Below are positions 11,471-24,250 of a DNA stretch of 64,000 nucleotides, in pieces. The translations under genes were made by a program, and so were the position numbers. The DNA comes from Caprella mutica. Lineage: Eukaryota; Arthropoda; Malacostraca; Amphipoda; Caprellidae. The notes below the pieces were generated by a model. The model was given only the letters and a program-made list of their open reading frames with translations, was not told the origin of the DNA and did not search any database. Location of the stretch: the NCBI GenBank assembly GCA_947561585.1, contig CANNZV010000264.1, positions 274,009 to 338,008 on the forward strand. The letters run 5' to 3'. Each line of letters opens with the position of its first letter. Position 1 is the stretch's first letter.

Positions 11471-11630
11471 AGGGCCGTACACACGTAGTGTTTACTAAGT
11501 CTTTCCACCAGATTTTTTGCTAAGCTCCTCCTACTTTTTCATGGAAAGTATAAGAAAAAACGATATAAATCATATAATTATTCATTTTAGTTGGTATCCA
11601 TGATACCTGCAGGTATCATGGATACCAACT
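11471..11630. mobile_element. MITE family B, left half with core palindrome
   Basis: This starts GGGCCGTACACACGTAG after TTAA and continues with TCTTTCCACCAGATTTTTTG and CTCCTCCTACTTTTTC. It ends with the same 34-bp perfect palindrome as family A (half-site GGTATCCATGATACCTG). The right arm is missing. GG-CC ends next to TAA/TTA suggest PIF/Harbinger (Tourist-like) ancestry. Confidence 0.75.
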
Positions 11631-13660
11631 TTATACATTCCTTAGCATGTACTACATGATACCTAGTGATTGAAAAGATGAGAGTGGGCCGTACCCTGTA
11701 TTTTCCTTAGAAGGGTGCTTGCTATATGTTCAATGAAAATAAAACCATTGCAGGATATACTATTGTACCTTGCATTACCGGACACAAATCTAGTGTACCC
11801 GTGCCGACAAACATCACAGGCTTTTAATGTTATAGACACTGATAAAAGTTACATTTATGTAGAGAGAAACTACTGTGCTTCATAACTCAGGGATAATGAT
11901 AGTTTTCTGTGATTAAAATATTGGAGAAAACTATAGTCTTTGAGGGATTATTTGGACGAAATTCTTGACGTATATCGTTTTCTATAATTTGAACATGGAA
12001 AATAATTCATAGCTCAGGTGCATTTCATAACTCAGGTGCACTTCATTACTTGAGTGCTTCATAACGAAAAACTTCCTAACTCAGGAGTTTTAATGTACTA
12101 ATTATCAGTGCAAGTGTAATTTAAAAATATTGCATATATTTTAAAATATAAATCCTGTATAACTCTAGAAAAAAACATTGAATTTTATAAATAATTAGGT
12201 AATTCATTGTAAACCCAGAAGGAAAATTTTATGCACCAAAATTGGGGAGACTAAAATAATTGATAAAAATACCGCAGGAAATTGGTCAGTGTAGTACAAT
12301 TCACTTTAATAATTTTGTTCCTTTGAATTTAAAGTTCAACCTGTTGAAAGTTTAACAACAATGAAAACTTATTTTTTATTAATAGCTTTAAGTAATTCAT
12401 TGAAATTTTCAATTATTCGAAGAAAAATATATTAATAAACAAAATATATAGGTAGCTACTACTGGACCATACACTAAAGACTAAACAATATATTGGAGCA
12501 TAAAATAACTAAAAATCTTTTATCTTTTAATGTTCATTGTCTTAATAAAGAAAATTGTTTTTTTTTTATTATTTAAAGAAGGTTTGCTTCTTCTTTAAAA
12601 AAAATAAAATAAAAATAACTGTTTGTTCAATGTCACAATTATATAAATCGAAGTATCTGACTAATCTAAAAGCTATGGGTAGATTTTAAAAGTTTTGATT
12701 CATTCGCTACTTTGAACTTTTACCGCAAAGCATCAAATGATTCAGGCAACGAACACAAACACTGTATATAGTGTATACATAGTGATTAGGCTTGGGGGAG
12801 TCAACCCACTTTTCAAAAAAGCTTCTTTATTTTTATCTTCGGAAATATGTATGGTATATGTAACTTCGCAAAAGGAACACATTTTATTCGTGTAACTTTT
12901 TGGCTTTGGTGATCTGAAAAAATGCAGTTTTTCAGTTTTTTATAATTTTTAAATAAATTTCAATAGACGAGAAGTGTACGAGTGTATATGTTAGAAAAAG
13001 AGACTAAGACCGTTTTAGAATCCTTGGAGAATTTCTAACAAATTTACAGATGGCTTTTTAAATTTTCCTTCATGTTTTTTTATAAACATTTTTTGATGAC
13101 TAACTAAAATTTTCAGTTAACACCTAAATTTTCGGTTTTGAACGGTGAGAAAAAAAACGAGAGTGAAAATAGAAAAAGCCCTGTATAAATATGTTAGGAA
13201 TGTTCCAATGATTTTAAAACTGTCTTAGTTATTATAGCGTGAAAACTCATTGCATTCTCGTCTTTTTTAGATGGAAAATACACGTTTTACAGGAGAGCCA
13301 AAAACGTATATATTTGACCAAAAACGTGAATAGGTAATTAATAGCCAAAAAATATATTTATATGTATATTTAGAAAGAGATCATGTGTAATACATATATA
13401 AATAGTCACGTGTAATACATGTATATAAATAGTCACGTGTAATACATGTAATACACTAAGTATACACGAAAAATCAATATACAAAATAATAATTCTTTAC
13501 CAATTTTCCTTTGTCACTGAGAGTACATTACTAATACGGACATCAGTAGTACATTGGCCTTTAAATACTGAAAAGAATTTAGAAATAGATAATAAATTAT
13601 AATAGTTTAGAAATCGATATTGTATCTATCTTATAATAAATATAAAATGATATAATAATT
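11631..13660. other. Gene-free stretch with two minor direct repeats
   Basis: No supported gene lies here. At 11999-12075 a short, decayed direct repeat of CATAACTCAGGTGC-like units occurs about four times. At 13385-13455 a unit of about 30 bp containing AGTCACGTGTAATACATGTA is repeated 2-3 times. The block 12780-13340 reads as single-copy DNA. Confidence 0.5.
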
Positions 13661-13663
13661 CAC

Positions 13664-14910
13664 AGTTAATGCACGATAGTTACCAGTTAATGCACGATAG
13701 TTACCAGTTAATGCACGATAGTTACCAGTTAATGCACGAGAGTAACCAGTTAATGCACGAGAGTAACCAGTTAATGCACGATAGTAACCAGTTAATGCAC
13801 GATAGTAACCAGTTAATGCACGATAGTTACCAGTTAATGCACGATAGTTACCAGTTAATGCACGATAGTTACCAGTTAATGCACGATAGTTACCAGTTAA
13901 TGCACGATAGTAACCAGTTAATGCACGATAGTAACCAGTTAATGCACGATAGTAACCAGTTAATGCACGATAGTTACCAGTTAATGCACGATAGTTACCA
14001 GTTAATGCACGATAGTTACCAGTTAATGCACGATAGTTACCAGTTAATGCACGATAGTAACCAGTTAATGCACGATAGTTACCAGTTAATGCACGATAGT
14101 TACCAGTTAATGCACGATAGTTACCAGTTAATGCACGATAGTTACCAGTTAATGCACGATAGTTACCAGTTAATGCACGAGAGTAACCAGTTAATGCACG
14201 AGAGTAACCAGTTAATGCACGATAGTAACCAGTTAATGCACGATAGTAACCAGTTAATGCACGATAGTAACCAGTTAATGCACGATAGTTACCAGTTAAT
14301 GCACGATAGTTACCAGTTAATGCACGATAGTTACCAGTTAATGCACGATAGTTACCAGTTAATGCACGATAGTAACCAGTTAATGCACGATAGTTACCAG
14401 TTAATGCACGATAGTTACCAGTTAATGCACGATAGTTACCAGTTAATGCACGATAGTTACCAGTTAATGCACGATAGTTACCAGTTAATGCACGATAGTT
14501 ACCAGTTAATGCACGATAGTTACCAGTTAATGCACGATAGTTACCAGTTAATGCACGATAGTTACCAGTTAATGCACGATAGTTACCAGTTAATGCACGA
14601 TAGTTACCAGTTAATGCACGATAGTAACCAGTTAATGCACGATAGTTACCAGTTAATGCACGATAGTTACTAGTTAATGCACGATAGTTACCAGTTAATG
14701 CACGATAGTTACCAGTTAATGCACGATAGTAACCAGTTAATGCACGATAGTTACCAGTTAATGCACGATAGTTACCAGTTAATGCACGATAGTTACCAGT
14801 TAATGCACGATAGTTACCAGTTAATGCACGATAGTTACCAGTTAATGCACGATAGTTACCAGTCAATGCACGATAGTTACCAGTTAATGCACGATAGTTA
14901 CCAGTTAATG
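13664..14910 (+). repeat. Minisatellite, 21-bp unit, about 59 copies
   Basis: The unit is AGTTAATGCACGATAGTTAC plus C. Variants differ at two sites (GATAGTTACC, GATAGTAACC, GAGAGTAACC). Because 21 is a multiple of three and the consensus lacks stops, it gives long open frames on both strands (411 and 334 residues). Those are artefacts. The same ordered run of variants, including the paired GAGAGTAACC units, occurs near 13735 and again near 14175, showing an internal block duplication of about 21 units. Confidence 0.97.
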
Positions 14911-15498
14911 CTGTTAACTGGAATTGCTTTTAAATTGTAGCGCTATGGTTATATAACATATAGCAGAAAAGAAATCAATCAAGTATTCTGTTCATAATTA
15001 ATTATATAAGAAATATTCACGTTCAACTTTCACTCTTTCTAAGATTCAATAGAAGAACAAGGCTGCATTCTAACTTATCACGTATTATCGTGAATTTGAT
15101 GGTAATTAGGAATATAGGTTCACTTATAGGTACCCAATGTTTTTTTTATGGTAATGGTATTTAGATACCGGTGTAGGTAGCCATTTATAATATGTCTTAA
15201 AACTTTATTATAGTTTTTAATTTTTAAAGATTCAATGAATACTTTTTCTTTGCTTGAAATTCAGAGGATGGAAGAAAGAACGGAAAAAATCTTAAATAAC
15301 ATATTATAATAAAACAATATAACCAAATTTTAAATGGTTTGCAGTTTTGTAATCAGTAACCTTAGATCTAATAAATAGAAATAAAAAAAATAGAATGGAG
15401 GGGACCTTTAAGGATGATATACTTTTCGAGAAGCAAACATCTATTTTGAATGATTAATTTGATACGCAAAAACAGTTACCTAAATTTTGAAACACCCT

Positions 15499-17451
15499 GT
15501 AGCGTCAACGCGGGTAATTTCACATGGAATGTGCGGGCATTACCCCGCACCCCCTTATATCCAAAACTATTTGGAAATTTAAATTTCTTTTTACGGGATT
15601 GGAAAGAGCAGATTTTAAACCTTCAGGACAAATAATATTATCCTTGTCAGGTTTCGGTAAGTATTTTAAAATATTTTTTAAATAGGACTATAAAATTATG
15701 CACCAAACATGTGCATTCGTAAAATCAGATAATTTTGCAAGATTTGCTGCAGAATCCACAATTCTCAGTCAAATTTGATCAAGTTTGTGATATATTACAG
15801 GTTAATTAGCGTACTTTAATATACTACCTACTTTATTTGTTTCAGGTCAGCTAAAAATTGACTACATGGCAACAAAGTAGTGCGGGGTATTGCCCGAAAG
15901 GAAAAAAATATACAGGGCATTATCCAGCACTTTTACAGTACAATAAAATGTTGAATTTTCAGCATGATACGATATAATAACCATAGATAATTGTGCAGCG
16001 TGTATACATACAGTGTGTAGGGTGTGTACATACAGTGTGTAGGGTGTGTACATACAGTGTGTAGGGTGTGTACATAGTGTGTAGTGTGTATACATACAGT
16101 GTGTAGGGTGTGTACATACAGTGTGTAGGGTGTGTACATACAGTGTGTAGGGTGTGTACATACAGTGTGTAGGGTGTGTACATACAGTGTGTAGTGTGTA
16201 TACATACAGTGTGTAGGGTGTGTACATACAGTGTGTAGGGTGTGTACATACAGTGTGTAGGGTGTGTACATACAGTGTGTAGGGTGTTTACATACAGTGT
16301 GTAGGGTGTTTACATACAGTGTGTAGGGTGTGTACATACAGTGTGTAGGGTGTATACATACAGTGTGTAGGGTGTATACATACAGTGTGTAGGGTGTATA
16401 CATACAGTGTGTAGGGTGTATACATACAGTGTGTAGGGTGTATACATACAGTGTGTAGGGTGTATACATACAGTGTGTAGGGTGTGTACATACAGTGTGT
16501 AGGGTGTGTACATACAGTGTGTAGGGTGTGTACATACAGTGTGTAGGGTGTGTACATACAGTGTGTAGTGTGTATACATACAGTGTGTAGGGTGTGTACA
16601 TACAGTGTGTAGGGTGTGTACATACAGTGTGTAGTGTGTATACATACAGTGTGTAGGGTGTGTACATACAGTGTGTAGGGTGTGTACATACAGTGTGTAG
16701 GGTGTGTACATACAGTGTGTTGTGTATGTGCGAAAAGATGCCCGCCTAATCTTTTATTATGCAGGAGTATTTATGCACCAACAAAGAACGTAATATAAAA
16801 TAAACTCTTGTCTGTAACGTGAAACTGACTTCACAGAAATGAACTTAAACTATTTTCTGATGTTTGTGCAACATTTAAAGTATATTTTAACTTATAATTT
16901 TTTCGTAACAGTAAATTATGCGTGATTTATATTTTCAGGTGGCTCAATATTGAGGTAGCTCAATATTATATTTTCAGGTGGCTCAATATTGAGCCTAACT
17001 TCCATAGGTGTTACTTGTTCAAACACATGACGCTATTTCCAAGTGTTGTACTAGCGTACTTTTAACATTGTTTCTAAGAGTTTAGAAGCTGCTCTTTACG
17101 ATGGTGTAATCCAAATTTGGATTGATCTATTAGTTTCCCAGTTAATAGGGGTGCAGGCCATTAACCTGCAATGCAGGATATTGCCTGGAGTGGTGCAGGG
17201 CATTACCCCGCAGTGCGGAATAATGCCCTGAAAGGTGCGGGATTAATGCCCTGTTTGCTGGGGTAGCAATTTTTTTTAGAAAAAGTTGAATAACTATTAA
17301 CCCATTGGTCATGGGACTTAGCCGTTATGTATGTATAAAATAAGTGACTACCTCTTTCTTTCGCATCTTACAGATCTTCTCTATCTGTAATAGTTTTAGA
17401 GATAATTGGACTTGTTCACTAAGTGCGGGGCAATGCCCGCGTTGACGCTAG
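15499..17451. mobile_element. TIR element of about 1.95 kb carrying a minisatellite
   Basis: TAGCGTCAACGCGGG at 15499-15513 and its exact complement at 17437-17451 form 15-bp terminal inverted repeats. Next to both ends, and again near 15880-15925 and 17150-17250, are GC-rich motifs of the type GTGCGGGGCATTGCCCGCAC, unlike the AT-rich surroundings. Such subterminal dyads are typical transposase-binding regions. A 22-bp array (15999-16720) lies inside. There is no transposase. The CACCCTGTA and TACAGGGTG motifs just outside the two ends suggest insertion into, or next to, another element. Confidence 0.6.
15999..16720 (+). repeat. Minisatellite, 22-bp unit, about 33 copies
   Basis: The unit contains CAGTGTGTAGGGTGTGTACA plus TA. 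Variants have GTATACATA or GTTTACATA, and some units lack a few bases (GTGTAGTGTGTATACATA). It lies inside the TIR element 15499-17451. The overlapping open frames on the minus strand come from the repeat. Confidence 0.95.
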
Positions 17452-17459
17452 CTATATAA

Positions 17460-18053
17460 TACAGGGTGTACGCAAAAAAAGTGGCTAAATTTAAAAAGTT
17501 TGTAATTTGTAAAATATTATTGCTATAAGACTGAAACAGGTTTCATTTTGAAGATAAGAATTTCGGGTTTTGTTTCATGATAAATTTATTGTCACATGAT
17601 CACCACCAGACTCAATAAACTCATCAAGACGAAAAACGTTTTTTATATCACATTTTGTAAAGAGTATTAGCAAACCGCTAATGAAATGAAAGCGCTATAT
17701 ATATGACTATATATCTTCTTCAGGTACGAATGATATTTAATTAGATTTGAAATTCTCCTCTTTTAAATGAAATCTATTTCAGTCCTTTAGCTATAATAGT
17801 TTACAAATTACAGCCCTCTTAAATGGGCTATTATTTTGAGGACGTATGCTAATACTCTACACAGAGTGAGATAAAAAAATAACATGTTTTTTCATTAATA
17901 AGTTTATTGAGTCTGGTGGTGCGGTCATGTATTTATTTCGAGAAAAAAATTGAAATTCTCATCTTTAAAATGAAACTATTTCAATTTTATAGCAATAATA
18001 GTTTGCAAATTACAATCCTTTTAAATCGGCTACTTTTTTGTTGACACCCTGTA
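17460..18053. mobile_element. Foldback element with TACAGGGTG ends
   Basis: The ends TACAGGGTGTACGCAAAAAA and (complement) TACAGGGTGTCAACAAAAAA start inverted repeats that stay alignable for about 170 bp. Both arms contain ATTATTGCTATAA and CACCAGACTCAATAAAC. A third, diverged copy of the arm motif lies in the middle (17750-17830). The ends resemble Tc1/mariner-type MITEs that duplicate TA. No coding sequence is present. Confidence 0.8.
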
Positions 18054-18652
18054 CAGTGTACATGGCATCTTACAATACTATGATATTATCTTACTCATAA
18101 TTGCTTGTACATAATATTTTATAGCAAATACATAAAATAGTATATAATACACATAATATCAGAAATATCTTATACCTATGATATCTTATAATACCTGACA
18201 GTTCTAAATGTAGTTACACAACATACACAAGTGCTCTAAACAGGTAGAATCAATAGACGCTACACTGCACAACTATGAAAAAATACTACGAATGAATAAG
18301 CGTATGTGTTTTTTTATGTACGTTTAAATTGTTTTTTTTTTTACATGCTGCGTTTTTATTAAATATAAACGCTGGCATAAAATAGGCTCATGAGAGTTTA
18401 TTGAGCTGTTATAACATCTTAATAGAGCTCACTGATATACAGATTTCAGAAAATAAAATTTCTAAATCTTGATGGCGAATAAACTAGTTGAAAGCTTAAC
18501 TTTAAATACTTTCTAATGATATTTTATATCTGTAAGTATATTTCATGACATCACTATAGATGTATCAGTTACAAAATCATGGGCAGAATGTTTATATCAT
18601 GAGTTTTAGATTTCTCTAAAACTTGAGTAGATCACATCTTTTTAAATTTCTT

Positions 18653-19210
18653 TGTACACCAAATATACGATACAAGATACAATAATATACACCAAATATA
18701 CGATACAAGATACAATAATATACACCAAATATACGATACAAGATACAATAATATACACCAAATATACGATACAAGATACAATAATTTACACCAAATATAC
18801 GATACAAGATACAATAATATACACCAAATATACGATACAAGATACAATAATATACACCAAATATACGATACAAGATACAATAATATACACCAAATATACG
18901 ATACAAGATACAATAATTTACACCGAATATACAATACAAGATACAATAATATACACCGAATATACAATACAAGATACAATAATATACACCAAATATACAA
19001 TAATATACACCAAATATACGATACAAGATACAATAATATACACCAAATATACGATACAAGATACAATAATATACACCAAATATACGATAATATACACCAA
19101 ATATACGATACAAGATACAATAATATACACCAAATATACGATACAAGATACAATAATATACATCAAATATAGGTACAATAAAGATACAATAATGTACACC
19201 AAATATAGGT
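18653..19210 (+). repeat. Minisatellite, 33-bp unit, about 15 copies plus partials
   Basis: The unit contains ACACCAAATATACGATACAA followed by GATACAATAATAT. Truncated units without GATACAAGATACAATAATAT occur near 18990 and 19075. Open frames on both strands are by-products. It passes directly into the next array at 19211. Confidence 0.95.
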
Positions 19211-20056
19211 AAATATCTTTAGTTACAGTACAATATCTTTAGTTACAGTACAATATCTTTAGTTACAGTACAATATCTTTAGTTACAGTACAATATCTTT
19301 AGTTACAGTACAATATCTTTAGTTACAGTACAATATCTTTAGTTACAGTACAATATCTTTAGTTACAGTACAATATCTTTAGTTACAGTACAATATCTTT
19401 AGTTACAGTACAATATCTTTAGTTACAGTACAATATCTTTAGTTACAGTACAATATCTTTAGTTACAGTATAATATCTTTAGATACAGTACAATATCTTT
19501 AGTTACAGTACAATATCTTTAGTTACAGTACAATATCTTTAGATACAGTACAATATCTTTAGATACAGTACAATATCTTTAGTTACAGTACAATATCTTT
19601 AGTTACAGTACAATATCTTTAGTTACAGTACAATATCTTTAGTTACAGTATAATATCTTTAGTTACAGTACAATATCTTTAGTTACAGTACAATATCTTT
19701 AGTTACAGTACAATATCTTTAGTTACAGTACAATATCTTTAGTTACAGTACAATATCTTTAGTTACAGTACAATATCTTTAGTTACAGTACAATATCTTT
19801 AGTTACAGTATAATATCTTTAGATACAGTACAATATCTTTAGTTACAGTACAATATCTTTAGTTACAGTACAATATCTTTAGATACAGTACAATATCTTT
19901 AGATACAGTACAATATCTTTAGATACAGTACAATATCTTTACTTACAGTATAATATCTTTACTTACAGTATAATATCTTTACTTACAGTATAATATCTTT
20001 AGTTACAGTACAATATCTTTAGATACAGTACAATATCTTTAGTTACAGTATAATAT
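19211..20056 (+). repeat. Minisatellite, 20-bp unit, about 42 copies
   Basis: The unit is AATATCTTTAGTTACAGTAC. Point variants (TAATATC, AGATACAG, ACTTACAG) recur in the same order in two stretches (about 19470-19570 and 19810-19930), which indicates block duplication. It abuts the 33-bp array with no spacer. Confidence 0.97.
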
Positions 20057-20360
20057 CTTCACACTCTCTAATCAAACATAGAAAACTAAACACAATGTCA
20101 CAGTAGAAATTAAAGATGGTGCTAAATAATATCTTCAAGTACCCTTATTGTGAGTGCTGTAATTATCTTCGCAGATTGCATAAGGTTATTGTACATAATA
20201 CCACAGTGAGTCTTATAATACATTTACTTACGAGTTCTGAGATATGCTACAGTCTGTACTTCTCTATTCACCTTCAAAAGCTACTAAGTATATACCTGCC
20301 AATCTAAATCCCAATCCAGGATTAGAGAACAGTTTCTTGACTATAAAGATCGGTATCAGT
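20057..20360. other. Gene-free spacer
   Basis: A 63-residue open frame at 20116-20307 has no recognisable domain and no supporting splice or promoter context. I do not support it as a gene. Confidence 0.4.
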
Positions 20361-20545
20361 CTGGGGTTGTGACAATATGCTTTTTAGATCATAGATCTTG
20401 AGAATATCACAGGCGAAATGAAATGGTATCGAATGCTATACAGTATACATGCCGCTGGTGTAGAACCATTCAATACTCATTAATTCTCTTCGTCTATAAT
20501 ATTTTCGGGATATATGATTTTAAAAGCATATTGTCACAACCCTAG
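20361..20545. mobile_element. MITE family C, copy 2
   Basis: The ends CTGGGGTTGTGACAATATGC and TTGTCACAACCCTAG and the shared inner phrase GCTGGTGTAGAACCATTCAA match the copy at 1954-2130 over the full length. Confidence 0.85.
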
Positions 20546-20652
20546 TCATCACTTTACTGAAGAAACAAAAGTTATAGATATGATAACAAATGATAATTTT
20601 GACACAACATATTATGCTAACGTTATCAACAATCTATTATTTTAAATAAATA

Positions 20653-20850
20653 TAGGGAAGTTACGAATTATCGGTCGGTTTCACATCTTCGATCTTAAAA
20701 AAATCGATAATATAATTAATTTATTATTATTTTACTAAATTGGTATCCATGATACCTGCAGATATCATGGATACCAATTAAATAAAATTGAATCGTACTC
20801 CTTATATGACCGAAGATGTGAAACCGACCGATAATTCGTAACTACCCCTA
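20653..20850. mobile_element. MITE family A, best-preserved copy
   Basis: The left end GAAGTTACGAATTATCGGTC and right end GACCGATAATTCGTAACTAC are near-perfect inverted repeats of about 45 bp, including TTTCACATCTTCG and CGAAGATGTGAAA. The core palindrome has one mismatch (CTGCAGATATC). Confidence 0.9.
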
Positions 20851-21130
20851 TACCAATAATTTACAGCATTAACAGGGCGTTATACTTTAGTGTGAACTTT
20901 AGGTATGTATGACAGGTAAAAAATAGTGCGAGTACTACTTTTTAGCCCATAGTGGAGTATTACTGGCAATAATACTGAAATCAACAATATGAAAGTTGGC
21001 TGTGCTACCAGTGTCTCTTATATGGCACACAGTCGTACAGAGAACAATTGCAGTAAAGCCTAATTAGCATGTAAATGGTAATATAGTGCTACAGTAATGA
21101 GTGGTAAGTGTATGGTAGTGATTGGTGAGG
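20851..21130. other. Gene-free spacer before 19-bp array
   Basis: No feature is supported between MITE A and the array. Confidence 0.4.
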
Positions 21131-22845
21131 TGAGTCACCTTACTTACACTGATTCACCTTACTTACACTGATTCACCTTACTAACATTGATTCACCTTAC
21201 TAACACTGATTCACCTTACTAACACTGATTCACCTTACTTACACTGATTCACCTTACTAACATTGATTCAACTTACTTACACTGATTCACCTTACTTACA
21301 CTGATTCACCTTACTTACATTGATTCACCTTACTTACATTGATTCACCTTACTAACATTGATTCACCTTACTAACATTGATTCACCTTACTAACATTGAT
21401 TCACCTTACTTACACTGATTCACCTTACTAACACTGATTCACCTTACTTACACTGATTCACCTTACTTACATTGATTCACCTTACTTACATTGATTCACC
21501 TTACTAACATTGATTCACCTTACTTACACTGATTCACCTTACTAACATTGATTCACCTTACTAACACTGATTCACCTTACTTACACTGATTCACTTTACT
21601 TACATTGATTCACCTTACTTACATTGATTCACCTTACTTACATTGATTCACCTTACTAACATTGATTCACCTTACTTACACTGATTCACCTTACTAACAT
21701 TGATTCACCTTACTAACATTGATTCACCTTACTAACATTGATTCACCTTACTTACACTGATTCACCTTACTAACATTGATTCACCTAACTAACATTGATT
21801 CACCTTACTTACACTGATTCACCTTACTAACACTGATTCACCTTACTAACATTGATTCACCTTACTTACACTGATTCACCTTACTTACATTGATTCACCT
21901 TACTAACATTGATTCACCTTACTTACACTGATTCACCTTACTTACACTGATTCACCTTACTTACACTGATTCACCTTACTAACATTGATTCACCTTACTA
22001 ACATTGATTCACCTTACTAACATTGATTCACCTTACTAACATTGATTCACCTTACTTACACTGATTCACCTTACTTACACTGATTCACCTTACTAACATT
22101 GATTCACCTTACTAACATTGATTCACCTTACTAACATTGATTCACCTTACTAACATTGATTCACCTTACTTACACTGATTCACCTTACTAACACTGATTC
22201 ACCTTACTTACATTGATTCACCTTACTTACATTGATTCACCTTACTTACATTGATTCACCTTACTAACATTGATTCACCTTACTAACATTGATTCACCTT
22301 ACTTACACTGATTCACCTTACTAACATTGATTCACCTTACTAACATTGATTCACCTTACTTACACTGATTCACCTTACTTACACTGATTCACCTTACTAA
22401 CATTGATTCACCTTACTTACACTGATTCACCTTACTAACATTGATTCACCTTACTAACACTGATTCACCTTACTTACACTGATTCACCTTACTTACACTG
22501 ATTCACCTTACTTACACTGATTCACCTTACTTACACTGATTCACCTTACTAACATTGATTCACCTTACTAACATTGATTCACCTTACTAACATTGATTCA
22601 CCTTACTAACATTGATTCACCTTACTTACACTGATTCACCTTACTAACACTGATTCACCTTACTAACATTGATTCACCTTACTTACACTGATTCACCTTA
22701 CTTACACTGATTCACCTTACTAACATTGATTCACCTTACTAACATTGATTCACCTTACTAACACTGATTCACCTTACTTACATTGATTCACCTTACTTAC
22801 ATTGATTCACCTTACTTACATTGATTCACCTTACTTACATTGATT
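21131..22845 (+). repeat. Minisatellite, 19-bp unit, about 90 copies
   Basis: The unit is TTCACCTTACTTACACTGA. Two variable sites (T/A in CTTAC(T/A)AACA or CTTACTTACA, and C/T in ACA(C/T)TGA) give three common variants in a long, irregular order. On the minus strand, the direction of PKG transcription, many units contain GTAAGT, the core of a 5' splice site. On the plus strand the other variant contains TACTAAC. Confidence 0.97.
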
Positions 22846-22965
22846 CACCTTACACTGATTCACCTTACACTGATTCACCTTACACTGATTCACCTTACAC
22901 TGATTCACCTCACACTGATTCACCTTACACTAATTCACCTCACACTGATTCACCTTACACCATTC
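22846..22965 (+). repeat. 15-bp derivative of the 19-bp array, 8 copies
   Basis: At its right end the 19-bp array changes to a 15-bp unit, TTCACCTTACACTGA, which lacks the internal TTAC. This is an expanded deletion variant. Confidence 0.93.
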
Positions 22966-22985
22966 TCCTTTTTATCTTTTATTTA

Positions 22986-23120
22986 TATAAATATTCCAAA
23001 TTAAGTACAAGGGACTATGAAGAGGCAGTCAGAGAAGAAAATGGTTTCCTTAAAACCTATAATTTTGAAAAAATAGTTCAACTTCTGCTTCAGAACAAAA
23101 GGCTAAATCGCTAACATCAA
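22986..23120 (+). repeat. Rearranged fragment of repeat D
   Basis: AAGTACAAGGGACTATGAAG and GGCAGTCAGAGAAGAAAATGG come before, rather than after, TTCAACTTCTGCTTCAGAAC and AAAGGCTAAATCGCTAACAT. The two halves of the repeat D 5' part are in swapped order, which indicates a rearranged copy. Confidence 0.55.
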
Positions 23121-23718
23121 AATGTATGTATAATTGCAAATATACAATTATACAAGGGACTTTGTTGTAGTAGTCACACAGAACTTTATTCTAACAAATA
23201 ATAATCCAATGTTTGCCTATATTACTGATACAGGTGAGATTGACTGAAATGAATTGTATGGTGATTATTTTTAATATAAACCCAGCTTTTAATTATCAGT
23301 CATTTTAGTATTATTTTACTGTTAAAATTAATATTCATTTTTAAAAGACATACATACATTAAATAATAGAGATCATCTTTTTATAATAAATTAAAAGAAT
23401 TCTAATCTAATTTTATAGAAAAAAGGGAAATAAGGAAAACAATTCACAGTAAATTATAATTATTGTGTTACAACTTGAATCTAACAAGTCATTTAAAGCA
23501 TAATAATTAGTCAAGCATTTCACTAATAAAAGTAGAAATTAAGTAAATACTAACAAATACTACAGATATACCTAAGTTTGATAGTTATTTGGAATAGATG
23601 ACGCATTTTAATTAATAAAATTATAGAATTGAAGATAAATAATATAGAATAATTTATACGACTTGTTATGCAATTGTCTAAAATCTCAAATAAATTATAA
23701 TTATTCAAACTAGAGCGT
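23121..23718. other. Gene-free AT-rich DNA
   Basis: I see nothing supportable here. Confidence 0.4.
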
Positions 23719-23922
23719 CTAAGCAGTCAATGTACTTGCTTTTTATTTTTCAAACATTAGTATGCCATTAATTATTATTGGTAGCTCAAGTGAAAATATA
23801 TATATTATATAATTATATTTTAATTATTATTACTCACATTTTTTCACTTGATATACCAATAATAATTAATGGCATACAAATATTTGAAAAGTGAATAGCA
23901 AGCAAATTCACTGTTTGCTAAG
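23719..23922. mobile_element. AT-rich foldback element
   Basis: The arms contain TATGCCATTAATTATTATTG and its complement around an AT-rich centre near 23815. Pairing continues outward through TTTCAAA and ACTTGCT. Arms are about 85 bp. There is no coding sequence, so this is a MITE-like hairpin. Confidence 0.7.
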
Positions 23923-24183
23923 TTCTAATGTTAAATCATTATTTTTTTATAAATCATTGACTAATCAAATGAATTAATTTGTCCAGTCGAATATAGTTTA
24001 ACAAATAAGTTGCTAACTGCATTGACATTTAAACAAACAGAGCTTTGTATTTAGTTGTACATAGAGAAGGTATGGATAACAACACACATCACTTTCTAAC
24101 CGATGGGGCAAATAATGAGTCGGTGTGAGCACTGACAGACTCAGCACACATCAACACACAAAAACTAGACGCAATTTGTCCAA

Positions 24184-24250
24184 AGGGGGGGGGGGGTTAG
24201 AATGGGGGATAGGGAGGGGTGAGGAGTAGGGGGAGAGGTAAAGAATAAGG
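24184..24250 (+). other. G-rich tract, possible G-quadruplex
   Basis: A run of 12 G is followed by GGGGG, GGG, GGGG and GGGGG separated by short loops, with GA-rich sequence continuing to about 24275. The pattern fits a G-quadruplex on the plus strand. In PKG RNA (minus strand) it would be a C- and T-rich tract. Confidence 0.5.

Noticed and set aside
13631..14940. 411- and 334-residue frames on opposite strands
   Set aside because: The 21-bp unit keeps frame on both strands. There is no unique sequence, splice site or promoter support.
15862..16711. Overlapping minus-strand frames rich in Tyr and His
   Set aside because: 22-bp repeat artefacts.
18616..19212. Frames on both strands rich in Tyr/Ile and Tyr/Thr
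   Set aside because: 33-bp repeat artefacts.
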